A DNA stretch of 59,342 nucleotides from Candidatus Glassbacteria bacterium (GCA_019456185.1 VRUH01000008.1:49531-108872), one strand, 5' to 3'. Shown: positions 35,688-44,106, numbered from the stretch's first letter. The notes: generated from the letters alone by a model not told the origin. A program made the numbers and translations.

Positions 35688-35731
35688 TCTTAATTCTCCT
35701 GTTGCAGCGGCCCTTCGAGCCGTCACAAATC

Positions 35732-35752
35732 AAATACCTAAGGCCTGTATTT
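35732..35752 (-). promoter_or_regulatory. Dyad in the leader of the cytochrome-porin/feo operon
   Basis: AAATAC (35732-35737) and GTATTT (35747-35752) flank CTAAGGCCT, which resembles DtxR-family half-sites (CCTAA/TTAGG). It lies 45-65 bp upstream of the operon's first ATG and may be an operator for one of the two DtxR-type proteins. Confidence 0.4.
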
Positions 35753-35927
35753 TATCCTTAACACGCAATTTCCTCTCTAATACACCCCCTTTCGAATTGA
35801 CGGTTAGAATGAATTTTCCAGCTTGGTTTCGGCGCTTTCGGCTTGCCGGGCATGACGATGAATCTTCCGAGCCGAAGAATCTATGCTCGGGCAGCCAGCT
35901 AAAGCCCGAGGAATTTTGCCGCCCCTT

Positions 35928-35953
35928 GTAAACTTCGGTACGCCGAAGTTTAC
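35928..35953. repeat. Perfect hairpin in the 35.7-36.3 kb gap
   Basis: GTAAACTTCGG pairs perfectly with CCGAAGTTTAC around a TACG loop. There is no T-run on either side, so it is not a standard terminator. The 35753-36112 stretch has other GC-rich dyads (GCTCGGGCAGCC with AGCCCGAG) and reads like intergenic repeat DNA; no gene is supported. Confidence 0.55.
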
Positions 35954-36112
35954 CGCTAAAAAAACGCTCCCTCCGGTTTTGTTGTTCCAGCACACTTTAC
36001 TTGCCGTTCCTTAAAAGTTTTGTCTTGCCGAAAATATTTGCTAAAAAAAATCTTCACGACTTCGCTCCCATCCGGCAATTTGTGCACTTACAAGTAATGT
36101 GCCAATACCTAT

Positions 36113-36127
36113 CTGTTTGCCTAACAG
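36113..36127. promoter_or_regulatory. Palindromic operator candidate
   Basis: CTGTT-TGCCT-AACAG, containing the DtxR-like half-site GCCTAA. A related TGTTCTAACA element occurs in front of the dtxR-type gene. Confidence 0.4.
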
Positions 36128-36189
36128 GTTGTATTTCTTAAAGCTAAAAAGAATGTGAAGAATCTAATTAAAAACAGCCGGTATTTTAC

Positions 36190-36225
36190 GGGGAATATTC
36201 CCACAAGCGTGAGGAACTATTCCCC
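36190..36225 (-). terminator. Terminator-like hairpin after the dtxR-type gene
   Basis: GGGGAATA (36190-36197) pairs with TATTCCCC (36218-36225), with further inner pairing. It stands about 70 bp past the stop of the minus-strand regulator. Confidence 0.5.
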
Positions 36226-36294
36226 GCTCAGGTGAATAAATTCTGAAGTAAAAATGCTTCTTCGGATTGACAGCAACTATTTTTCCTTTTCCGG

Positions 36295-36810
36295 TCATTC
36301 TTGAGATACTTTCATTCTTGTTTCGGCCAGGGTCAGGGAAATGCACATTTCGCATTCATCCCGCTTGACTCCGTTATTGCAATGGTACCCGAATTTTTCC
36401 ACCCATTTCAGCTCAAGTCGAGGACAGGTCTCCACGAACTTGGCGAACAGGACCAGCCTCTCGAGCAGCGGCGGCTGGAGCGAATGCTCCATCCGGCAGG
36501 CGGCCTCATCGGCCTCGGCCTCGCCGACCGACAAAACCTTGATGAAGAACTCGCGCAACGCCTCGTGCCGGCGGACCACGTCCTCAGCTATCGCCAAACC
36601 TTTTTCGGTCAGGGTGATCACATCGTAGGGGGCGTAGTTGATCAGCCGCCGGTCAGCCAGCGAATGCAGCGCGCCGGTCACCGACGAGCTGCTGACGCCG
36701 AGATCTTTCGCGATGTCCTTGGCCCTGACCGCCTGTTTGCGCCGGATTATCTGGAAGATTGCCTCCAGGTAGTCTTCCAGGCTGGCGCTGAGTGACTCGG
36801 CTGCTGCCAT
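36295..36810 (-). CDS. DtxR/MntR-family metal-dependent transcription regulator
   Basis: A 171-residue regulator. A winged helix (LEDYLEAIFQIIRRKQAVR, AKDIAKDLGVSSSSVTGALH) is followed by the metal-binding dimerisation helix bundle (RRHEALREFF, EADEAACRMEHSLQPPLLER). The C-terminus has a Cys-rich tail (HCNNGVKRDECEMC) instead of an SH3 domain. GAGGAT precedes ATG 36810; a TTG at 36825 is less likely. It is transcribed toward the feo operon and away from mamK, and probably ties island expression to iron or manganese. Confidence 0.9.
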   Translation of the reverse strand: MAAAESLSASLEDYLEAIFQIIRRKQAVRAKDIAKDLGVSSSSVTGALHSLADRRLINYAPYDVITLTEKGLAIAEDVVRRHEALREFFIKVLSVGEAEADEAACRMEHSLQPPLLERLVLFAKFVETCPRLELKWVEKFGYHCNNGVKRDECEMCISLTLAETRMKVSQE

Positions 36811-36847
36811 AGTATCCTCACACAATTTGCAGTCTCGACAAAATTAA

Positions 36848-36879
36848 CCTGTTCTAACAATTTACGCCACGCCTAACAT
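36848..36879. promoter_or_regulatory. Operator-like half-sites before the dtxR-type gene
   Basis: CCTGTTCTAACAA (36848-36860) and GCCTAACAT (36871-36879) share the CTAACA core with the palindrome at 36113. They lie 38-70 bp upstream of the regulator start and suggest autoregulation. The following stretch to 37253 has GC-rich dyads (for example near 37046) but no gene. Confidence 0.35.
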
Positions 36880-37253
36880 TTTGTCAAGCTTTTACCGTTA
36901 TCCAATATTTTGTGGGAAGCTGCAGTCTCGATCCCTGAGGTTGAATCGTGGTTTTCTCTCTAAGGATCGCAATTTTTCAAAAGGGGGTTAATCCGGGTAA
37001 ATAAATTTACGACGAATAAAGAAATTCCTGAAAATTGACTCTCTCCGCGGTAGAGCCGCGAGGTATCAGGCCAATCTTCCGGCACTGCGGGACACCGGAA
37101 TTTCTAACTGCAAAAAGCAAAAGCGGTAACCCCGGAGCAAACTCCGAGGAATTCTTTTCGATTAAAAAAAGGGTCTCAATTCGGCATTTTGGGTGGGGGA
37201 GGGGGGCAAAATGCCCGAAATGTCTTGTATTCAGTCGAATTAATAATAATTTC

Positions 37254-37282
37254 TTGACAAAAAATGGATGAAGAAGTAGCAT
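37254..37282 (+). promoter_or_regulatory. Sigma-70-type promoter for mamK
   Basis: Perfect TTGACA (37254-37259), 17-nt spacer, TAGCAT (37277-37282); 86 bp upstream of the mamK ATG. Confidence 0.6.
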
Positions 37283-37367
37283 TTCAATGGATATTCGATC
37301 GGGCGCTTTGGAAAATCCGAAACTCCGAACGAAGAAAAACAGTAAACCACAGTTACACGGAGGTACG

Positions 37368-38459
37368 ATGTCGAACGCTCCAAATAACCCCGAGGGCAAC
37401 ACCGGCCAAGTAACTCAGTCCGCAACGGACCATTCGGGAATAATTTACCTGGGCCTGGATCTGGGCACATCGCAAAGCGCCCTGGCAACCAGCTCGGGAC
37501 TCAAGCTCAATGTTGCGAGCATGGTCGGCTGGCCGAAGGATTTCATTGCCTTTAACGTCGTTAAGAAACCGATAGTTTACGGCGACGAGTGCATCAAGTA
37601 CCGCACTTCGCTGGATGTCTGCTACCCGTTGGAAAAAGGAGTGATCAAGTACCGGGGCAAGGATCCCAAGGGTAAAGACGACAAGGAAGCCAAGGCGGCG
37701 GTGGAACTGCTCAAACATCTGCTCGCACTGGTTGAAAGGCAAGGCGACCAGAAAATTTACGCGGTAGTCGGTTCGCCGGCGCGCTCGACCAGGGAAGACA
37801 AGCAGGCGATTATCGATGCCGCCGAGGGCCTGGTCGACTCTGTCATGGTCGTTTCCGAGCCGTTCCTGGTCGCCTATGGGTTGGGCATGCTCGGCAACAC
37901 GATTGTGGTCGACTTGGGGGCGGGTACGCTGGATATCTGCCGGATGCCGGGCACCATTCCTGAGGAGGCGGACCAGAAAACTCTCTTCGTGGCCGGCAAT
38001 GAGATCGATAAGAAATTTGACGAGCTGTTGAAAGAGAATAACCCGGGTATCCACACCAACCTTTCGCTGGTGCGCAAGATCAAGGAAGAGTATGGCTTTG
38101 TTGCGGACGGCCCGGAGAAAATCGAGCTGGGTTTCTATGTCAACGGCAAGCTGGCCACGATCGATGTGGCCAAGGAACTGCGGGAAGCCTGCTCGATAGT
38201 TGTCCCGGAGATACTGGACAACGTCAGGGAGCTGATCGTTTCCTTCGACCCCGAGTTCATGGGCGCCATCTCCAAGAACATCATCCTGGGCGGTGGCGGC
38301 AGCGGCATCAGAGGATTGGCCTCGGTGATCGAATCGAGCCTGGCCGAAGACCTGGGCACGGTTGTGGTCACGATCGTGGATGATCCCCTGTTCAGCGGCG
38401 CGCTGGGCGGGCTCAAACTGGCCCAGGAACTGCCGGTGCAAGAGTGGGAAGACTTATAA
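37368..38459 (+). CDS. mamK: MamK, magnetosome actin-like filament protein
   Basis: A 363-residue actin-family ATPase that builds the filament arranging magnetosomes into a chain. Phosphate 1 is LGLDLGTSQSALATSSG, phosphate 2 NTIVVDLGAGTLDIC, and the adenosine motif IILGGGGSGIRGLASVIE. MamK-specific segments are easy to see: MVGWPKDFIAF, YGDECIKYRTSLDVCYPLEKG, VVGSPAR, VVSEPFLVAYGLGML, and the C-terminal LKLAQELPVQEWEDL that parallels LRLAEELPPQYW of Magnetospirillum MamK. GGAGG precedes the ATG (the longer frame to 37287 is not supported). This identification is the anchor for calling the region a magnetosome cluster. Confidence 0.93.
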   Translation: MSNAPNNPEGNTGQVTQSATDHSGIIYLGLDLGTSQSALATSSGLKLNVASMVGWPKDFIAFNVVKKPIVYGDECIKYRTSLDVCYPLEKGVIKYRGKDPKGKDDKEAKAAVELLKHLLALVERQGDQKIYAVVGSPARSTREDKQAIIDAAEGLVDSVMVVSEPFLVAYGLGMLGNTIVVDLGAGTLDICRMPGTIPEEADQKTLFVAGNEIDKKFDELLKENNPGIHTNLSLVRKIKEEYGFVADGPEKIELGFYVNGKLATIDVAKELREACSIVVPEILDNVRELIVSFDPEFMGAISKNIILGGGGSGIRGLASVIESSLAEDLGTVVVTIVDDPLFSGALGGLKLAQELPVQEWEDL

Positions 38460-38663
38460 AAAGGTGCATCTGCTTAATAAAGCCTTCAGGCCTGGAATCC
38501 CCATCAGCGGCCATGATAGCCGGTTAAGGAGTCGTACCCGCCTGGCGGGTCAGGTCCGGGTTTCGGCCGTGGATTTGGCGGGGTAGGGAACCGTTTGAAT
38601 TTGATTCTACAGGTGCGGGCGATTTATCAAACTGGTGCTCATATTGAACACACGGAGGCAGAG

Positions 38664-39845
38664 ATGACCCCCAAAAGCAAATCCGGCAAAGCTTATGCTG
38701 CCAGGAGGAAGACCGAGGCCGCCAGGAAAAAAGCAAAGTCTGCCGCGACAGCGGAGAAGAAGAGATTAGGCGACTCTTCGCTGGACTGGATTGCCGATAC
38801 GACCGAGCGTGAAGCGGTCCTGCAGGAGGCCGAAAGCCCTCAGGCCGCTAAAGATATAGAGCCAAAAGAGACGAAAATCGAGATGGGCAAGCACTTCGAA
38901 GCTGAACAAGCCGGCGGGAAGCCGGAGTCCGATACGACCGAGCGTGAAGCGGTCCTGCAGGAGGACGAAAGCCCTCAGGCCGCTAAGGATATAGAGCCAA
39001 AAGAGGCGAAAATCGGGATGGGCAAGCACTTCGATGCTGAACAAGCCGGCGGGAAGCCGGAGTCCGCGCCCGCGACGCGCCTGGGCATTTCGGCCAACTC
39101 CTCGACCATCACCAAGGGCAGGACAATGGCCGGGGCAGCCAAAAAGGAGATATCGGTCGAAGAAGTGAAGAGGAACCTGGGTGAAGAAAAAGTTGCGCCC
39201 TTACCCGCGGAACCCGCCAGAACCGCACGGGCGAAAAAGACTCCCTCCGCGAAAGTTCCTGTTAAAGCTGCCGGGAAAATAAAGGCGCCGGCGGCGGCAA
39301 GCCCCGCCAAAGCCGCATGGGCGGAAAAGACTCCCACCGCTAAAGCTCCGAAAGCTCCTGTGGAAAAAGTCGAGGCCGAAGCTCCCCATATCCCTGACGA
39401 TTCATCGACGATAGTAACGAAGAAGTCGAAGGCCGCCCGCAAGGAAGCTAAGGCCGGGGAAGCGAAAAAAGCTCCCGCACGGGTAAAAGCCCCCGCGCCG
39501 GTTGCGGCTTTCAAGGAAAAGGTGGCCGTCCCGGCCAGGAAAAGCTGGAGCAAAATCGCGGAGTTGGGCGCCCCCCTGGTAAAGGGCGGTCGGAAGGTTT
39601 CCGAGACAGCGGCGAAGCCGTTCAAGTCAGGTAAATTAAAGGAATCGGTCGGCTCGGCGCTGAAAGCCGCCAAACAGCCGGTCAAGGCCGTTGCCGCCTT
39701 GGACCGCGGTATCGCCCGCTCGCTGAAAAAAGCGGCCCTGTTCGACGCACCCGGGAAAACGGGGAAGTCGTTGATCGATAATCTCAGGGAGACCGACGCG
39801 CGAATCACGAAATCCGTCAAGGATCTGATTGATTCGATTTTTTAA
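38664..39845 (+). CDS. Lys/Ala/Pro-rich repetitive protein next to mamK
   Basis: A 393-residue low-complexity, strongly charged protein with no signal peptide and no membrane segment. The N-terminus is basic (KSKSGKAYAARRKTEAARKK), followed by two tandem 45-residue acidic repeats, then a long Ala-Lys-Pro region like histone H1, and a helical C-terminus (LIDNLRETDARITKSVKDLI). GGAGG lies 6 nt before the ATG. No family recognised. Its place between mamK and a ParA-like gene and its repetitive acidic segment suggest a linker or scaffold, functionally like MamJ of alphaproteobacteria, but there is no visible homology. It may also bind DNA. Confidence 0.72.
   Translation: MTPKSKSGKAYAARRKTEAARKKAKSAATAEKKRLGDSSLDWIADTTEREAVLQEAESPQAAKDIEPKETKIEMGKHFEAEQAGGKPESDTTEREAVLQEDESPQAAKDIEPKEAKIGMGKHFDAEQAGGKPESAPATRLGISANSSTITKGRTMAGAAKKEISVEEVKRNLGEEKVAPLPAEPARTARAKKTPSAKVPVKAAGKIKAPAAASPAKAAWAEKTPTAKAPKAPVEKVEAEAPHIPDDSSTIVTKKSKAARKEAKAGEAKKAPARVKAPAPVAAFKEKVAVPARKSWSKIAELGAPLVKGGRKVSETAAKPFKSGKLKESVGSALKAAKQPVKAVAALDRGIARSLKKAALFDAPGKTGKSLIDNLRETDARITKSVKDLIDSIF
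38796..39065 (+). repeat. Two tandem 135-bp coding repeats
   Basis: Units 38796-38930 and 38931-39065 each encode a 45-residue block starting DTTEREAVLQE and ending EQAGGKPES. They differ at only a few positions, so the duplication is recent or maintained by recombination. Confidence 0.92.
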
Positions 39846-39986
39846 ATAATCCGGGTTTGCAAGCTAACCGAATAATACGAAAACCCGGATGCGGGATCGG
39901 AATTTTCAATTACTGGGGGGCGTTGAGCCCCCCCGTTGTTTCCCCAGGCCTTTTATGCGGGGATTGAAACCGGGAGATGTAATTAA

Positions 39987-41216
39987 ATGCCGACCAAGGT
40001 TATTGCCATAGTCAACCAGAAGGGCGGAGTCGGGAAAACGACCACCGCCGCGAACCTGGGCAGCTATCTGGCACATCTGCAAAAAAAGGTGCTGCTGGTC
40101 GATCTCGATCCCCAGGCAAACCTGACCCTGCATTTCGGGATCGATGCCCGGAGCCTGGAGCGCTCCTGTTACAACCTGCTGATGGACGATGAGTCGGGAA
40201 CCGATGGGATCGTAATTAACAGCGGGATCGACAACCTGAAGCTGATCCCGGCCTCGATGAGGATGGCCGACGCGGAGCTGGAGCTGGTCAACGTGGTCGG
40301 CAGGGAGAGAGCGCTGGCCGAGGGGCTGGAGGAGGTGATCGAGAGTGGCGAATATGATTTCGTGCTGATCGATTGCTCCCCTTCGCTGGGGCTGCTGACC
40401 CTGAATGCCCTGACCGCGGCGAACGAGGTGTTCATCACCGTCCAGCCCGACTATTTCTCCCTGCAGGGAATCGGCAGGCTGCTCCGCACCCTGGACCTGG
40501 TCCGCAAGAGGCTGAACCCGAAGCTGGAAGTGACGGGGGTCGTGCTGTGCATGTTCAATCCCAGCCGTAACCTGTCTTGGGAGGTTACCGAAAAGATCAG
40601 GGAGATTTTCAAGGACAAGGTTTTTAACACATACATCAGGGTCAATGTAAACCTGGCCGAGGCCCCCAGCTACGGCCAGCCTATTTTGACTTACGCCCCC
40701 AATTCTAATGGAGCGAAGGATTATTTGCGGCTGGCCAAGGAAATCCTTTATGGCAAAAGTATTATTTTTAAGCCCACAGACGACTCCGCCTCCACCGGTA
40801 CTGCCGGGGAATATACTCCGAAGAATCTGAGTAAGCGAACCAGGATTCATTTTGCCTGCGATGACAAGGAACTATGCAACACGGTCAAGGCCGCCTTTTC
40901 ACCGTTAACCAGGCAATTTAGTTTTTCAACCAGTTTCGAACGGGCGAAAAGCCGCCTGGAAAAGAAACCGGTCGATATCCTGATTACAGACTTGAAACTA
41001 TCGGGACAGGATGGGCTGGAGCTTGTTAAATGGGTACAAGACAGAAACGACCTGGTAGATATCCCGGTCGTAATGGTGGCCGGTGAGGCGTCGAGAAATT
41101 CCGTTTACGAATGCAAAAAAATGGGAGTCGCCAAATATCTGGTAAAACCTTTCGATTTTAGACGGTTGATCAAATATGTCGACGCCGCGCTCGAGACGCG
41201 CCGAAAAAAACGGTAG
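39987..41216 (+). CDS. ParA/MinD-like ATPase fused to a response-regulator receiver domain
   Basis: A 409-residue fusion. Residues 1-255 form a ParA/Soj ATPase: deviant Walker A QKGGVGKTTTAANLG, DLDPQANLT, Walker B YDFVLIDCSPSLG, and AEAPSYGQPI. Residues about 285-405 form a receiver domain with the acidic pair (FACDDKEL), phospho-acceptor Asp in ILITDLKLSGQDG and Lys in YLVKPFD, so it should be phosphorylatable. ParA-type ATPases position plasmids, chromosomes and carboxysomes; here, two genes after mamK, positioning of magnetosomes is a fair inference. A histidine kinase gene follows 65 bp downstream and may phosphorylate it. Start at ATG 39987. Confidence 0.9.
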   Translation: MPTKVIAIVNQKGGVGKTTTAANLGSYLAHLQKKVLLVDLDPQANLTLHFGIDARSLERSCYNLLMDDESGTDGIVINSGIDNLKLIPASMRMADAELELVNVVGRERALAEGLEEVIESGEYDFVLIDCSPSLGLLTLNALTAANEVFITVQPDYFSLQGIGRLLRTLDLVRKRLNPKLEVTGVVLCMFNPSRNLSWEVTEKIREIFKDKVFNTYIRVNVNLAEAPSYGQPILTYAPNSNGAKDYLRLAKEILYGKSIIFKPTDDSASTGTAGEYTPKNLSKRTRIHFACDDKELCNTVKAAFSPLTRQFSFSTSFERAKSRLEKKPVDILITDLKLSGQDGLELVKWVQDRNDLVDIPVVMVAGEASRNSVYECKKMGVAKYLVKPFDFRRLIKYVDAALETRRKKR

Positions 41217-41281
41217 CTCGCGGCGGGATCGATAATTTCCGACACGAGGCACTTCGCCAATCTTAGCCGGACAATCGAACA

Positions 41282-42346
41282 GTGATTCAGAAAAAACAGT
41301 TGATTGCTGCGTTTGACGGTATCACTGATTTGATCCTGATAATAGACCCTGACTACAACATCGTTTTCGCCAATAGTGCCTTCTGCGATTTTTACGAGGT
41401 AAACGACCTCCGGAAGATAATCGGCCGGAAGTGTTATTCCACCTGCCGGGGGCTGATGGAGCGTTGCGATATTTGCCCGGCCATGGGGACCCTGGAATCG
41501 GGGGAGACAGTAACCGTAGAAAAGGAGCTTCGCGGCGAGATCCTTAAATACTGGACGTACCCTGTCTATGATGAGAATAATACCGTCGTAAGTATCGTTT
41601 CCTGCGCACGCATCATAACGGGCCAGAAAAGAATGGAACAGGAGCTTGTCCGTTCGGAAAAGCTAAAGGGGATCGGCCAGCTCGCCGCCGGGGTGGCCCA
41701 TGAAATAAACAACCCCTTATGTTCTATCATCGGCTACACCCAGTTGATCCAGGAGTCGCTGCCCAAAAGCGACCCGAATCACGCATTCTTAATCGACGTC
41801 TTAGAAAGTGCCGTTCAGGCGAAGAGAATTGTAGACGGCCTGTTGGAGTATTCACGCCAGTCAGTTTACAGCACCAGGCTTTGTGGCATAGGGAATGTCA
41901 TAAAAAAAACCCTTGAACTGGTTAAATATCAACTGAGTGCCAAAAAGATATCGGTTTCCTGCGAAATTGCGGACGGCCTGCCGCGGGTGAAAATCGACAT
42001 CCAGAAAACAATACAGGCGTTTCTCAATATTCTGTTGAACGCCCTGGAAGCATCGCCCGAGGGAGGGACTGTTTTTATCGATGCCCGCCGGAACGGCGAT
42101 GACTGTCTGATAGTGAGGCTGCGTGACGAGGGGTGCGGGATCTCAAGCGACGATATTTCCAATATCTTCAATCCTTTCTTCACCACCAAGGATGTCGGCA
42201 AGGGCACCGGCCTGGGCCTGTCGATAGCCCAGGGCATTTTCGAGCATCAGAACGCTAAAATAAAAGTCGAGAGCGAATTGGGAAAAGGTACGTGTTTTGA
42301 AGTTCAACTGCCGGTGGAAAAGCAGAGTGCAGGTGATCAGAAATGA
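41282..42346 (+). CDS. Cytoplasmic PAS-domain histidine kinase with a Cys cluster
   Basis: A 354-residue sensor kinase without membrane segments. The N-terminal PAS domain (about 5-115) contains CYSTCRGLMERCDICPA, four cysteines (51, 55, 62, 65) that could hold an iron-sulfur cluster or act as a redox switch. The kinase core follows: phospho-acceptor H141 in LAAGVAHEINNPL, the N box LNILLNALEA, DEGCGIS and GTGLGLSIAQG. The start is a GTG with no clear ribosome site. Its stop overlaps the response-regulator start by 4 bp, so the pair is translationally coupled. Confidence 0.92.
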   Translation: MIQKKQLIAAFDGITDLILIIDPDYNIVFANSAFCDFYEVNDLRKIIGRKCYSTCRGLMERCDICPAMGTLESGETVTVEKELRGEILKYWTYPVYDENNTVVSIVSCARIITGQKRMEQELVRSEKLKGIGQLAAGVAHEINNPLCSIIGYTQLIQESLPKSDPNHAFLIDVLESAVQAKRIVDGLLEYSRQSVYSTRLCGIGNVIKKTLELVKYQLSAKKISVSCEIADGLPRVKIDIQKTIQAFLNILLNALEASPEGGTVFIDARRNGDDCLIVRLRDEGCGISSDDISNIFNPFFTTKDVGKGTGLGLSIAQGIFEHQNAKIKVESELGKGTCFEVQLPVEKQSAGDQK

Positions 42347-43686
42347 CCGATAGAATTTTGGCGGTAGACGACGATCCGCAAATCAGGAAAATGTTATCCA
42401 CCGCTCTGAGCAAGGTGGGATACAAGGTTTCCGTTGCGAGCGGCTCCAACGAAGCCCTGCGTCTCGTGGAGCAGAAACCTTTCGATCTGGTCCTGCTCGA
42501 TATCGTCATGCCGGAGATGGACGGCCTGAAGCTGTTGAAATTGCTCAAGAAGAAACACCCCGATCTTATCTTCATCATGATAACCGGTTATCCAAGCATC
42601 GAAAGCTCGGTCAAGGCGATCAAGAGTGGGGCGTATGATTATTTAACCAAACCGTTTTCTCTGGATGAAGTTCGTTTTACGGTAACAAAGGCTTTGGAGC
42701 ATTACAAAACTTTAAGTGAGAATTTAAGGCTTAAACAGGTGTTAAGAGAAAAGGACAACCATGTCGAGTTAGTCGGCAACAGTCCGAAAATGCAGCAGAT
42801 TTTCAACACCATCAAGAGCGTTAGTGATATTGACTGCACTATCCTGTTGGAAGGTGAAAGCGGTACCGGCAAGGAGGTTGTCGCGCGAACGATCCACCGG
42901 GACAGCAAGCGCTCGGACAAGCCGTTTATTACGGTCAACTGCGGAGCCCTGCCGGAAACCCTCCTGGAAAGCGAGTTATTCGGATATGAAAAAGGCGCGT
43001 TCACCGGCGCCGTGGGCCAGAAAAGGGGCCTGATTGAAATCGCCAACGGCGGTGTGCTGTTCCTCGATGAAATCGGCGAGACCAGCAAGGCCATGCAGGT
43101 CAAGCTCCTTCGAGTACTCGAGGACAAAGCAGTCAGGAGGCTTGGTTCCACAAAAACCATTGAGATAGATTTCAAATTGATAGCCGCCACCAACAAGAAT
43201 TTGCTCGATGAAGTGGAAAAAGGTAATTTTCGCGAGGACCTCTATTACAGGCTCAATGTAATGTCCTTGAAAATGCCTCCCCTCAGAGATAGAAAAGAAG
43301 ATATTCCCTTGTTGCTTAATCATTTTGTAAGTCGGTTCAGCCTCCAATATTCCAAACAGGTGAGCGGGTTTTCGGACAAGGCCAGGGACCTGTTGCTGAT
43401 GTATGATTTCCCGGGGAACGTCAGAGAATTGTCCAATATTGTCGAGAGGGCTGTTATCCTGACCTCCAACAACAAAATACGCAAGGAACTGATTTCCGGA
43501 ATAATCGATAATAAAAGCCCGAAACTGAAAGAGGATACTTTCAGAATAGATACCGTGGAGAAAAATCATATCAGAAAAATCATGGAAGTGACAAACGGGC
43601 AAAAATCAAAAGCAGCGGAACTTTTGGGAATAGACAGAAAGACGCTTTATCTGAAGCTTAAGAAGTACATGATTTCACCCGATTAA
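42343..43686 (+). CDS. NtrC-type sigma-54-dependent response regulator
   Basis: A 447-residue activator with three domains. The receiver (1-120) has Asp in LVLLDIVMPEMDG and Lys in YLTKPFS. The AAA+ domain (about 140-375) has Walker A GESGTGKE, the sigma-54-contacting loop GAFTGA, Walker B GGVLFLDEIGE and the arginine finger region FREDLYYRLNVM. The C-terminal Fis-type helix-turn-helix is KAAELLGIDRKTLYLKLKKY. It needs phosphorylation by the coupled kinase and a sigma-54 promoter as target; such a promoter lies 350 bp downstream in front of the main mam operon. Confidence 0.95.
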   Translation: MTDRILAVDDDPQIRKMLSTALSKVGYKVSVASGSNEALRLVEQKPFDLVLLDIVMPEMDGLKLLKLLKKKHPDLIFIMITGYPSIESSVKAIKSGAYDYLTKPFSLDEVRFTVTKALEHYKTLSENLRLKQVLREKDNHVELVGNSPKMQQIFNTIKSVSDIDCTILLEGESGTGKEVVARTIHRDSKRSDKPFITVNCGALPETLLESELFGYEKGAFTGAVGQKRGLIEIANGGVLFLDEIGETSKAMQVKLLRVLEDKAVRRLGSTKTIEIDFKLIAATNKNLLDEVEKGNFREDLYYRLNVMSLKMPPLRDRKEDIPLLLNHFVSRFSLQYSKQVSGFSDKARDLLLMYDFPGNVRELSNIVERAVILTSNNKIRKELISGIIDNKSPKLKEDTFRIDTVEKNHIRKIMEVTNGQKSKAAELLGIDRKTLYLKLKKYMISPD

Positions 43687-43709
43687 CCGGGGCATTTTAA
43701 CGCTTCGGC

Positions 43710-43730
43710 GGGGCATCATTCCCCATTTTT
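43710..43730 (+). terminator. Weak terminator after the regulator gene
   Basis: GGGG (43710-43713) pairs with CCCC (43721-43724), followed by ATTTTT. The stem is short. The rest of the 420-bp gap holds the sigma-54 promoter and probably upstream activator sites; no gene seen. Confidence 0.35.
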
Positions 43731-44035
43731 ACATCTTCAGCTTTTTTTGTCCTCCATGGCACCTTCCGCCTCCCCCTGCTGTAACTTTTCAAGGAGCCTA
43801 TCCCCTTTAATTACAACACCTTAATTTCAACACCTTAGCACTAAAGGAGTAATTTTCTCTCCGCTGAAACGGCAGGTCTTCGTTTGTTGAGCATGTTCGA
43901 TATACCGAATTTGCTTAATCCGATCTAAATTCACCGCTTTTGTACAATTCTCCCGTGGCACAATTCCCCATTCAAGCCTTCTCTCCTTGATTTCTATATT
44001 GCTACATATCAATTAGTTATCGGAGCGCTTGGAGC

Positions 44036-44050
44036 TGGCACGCTATTTGT
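44036..44050 (+). promoter_or_regulatory. Sigma-54 promoter of the main mam operon
   Basis: TGGCACG-CTAT-TTGT matches the -24/-12 consensus TGGCACG-N4-TTGC at all but the last base, with exact spacing. It lies 57 bp upstream of the ATG at 44107, giving a leader of about 45 nt. The gene just upstream encodes a GAFTGA-bearing sigma-54 activator. This is the best-supported regulatory link in the island. Confidence 0.78.
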
Positions 44051-44106
44051 TGAGAATACTTTCTCAACCGCGTGGGCTTGGAATACTTTAACAGGGAAAG
44101 ACCGCC

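Noticed and set aside
35730-35995. Minus-strand ORFs of 87 and 63 codons upstream of the cytochrome-porin gene
   Set aside because: They cross perfect palindromes and operator-like sites and look like translated repeat DNA.
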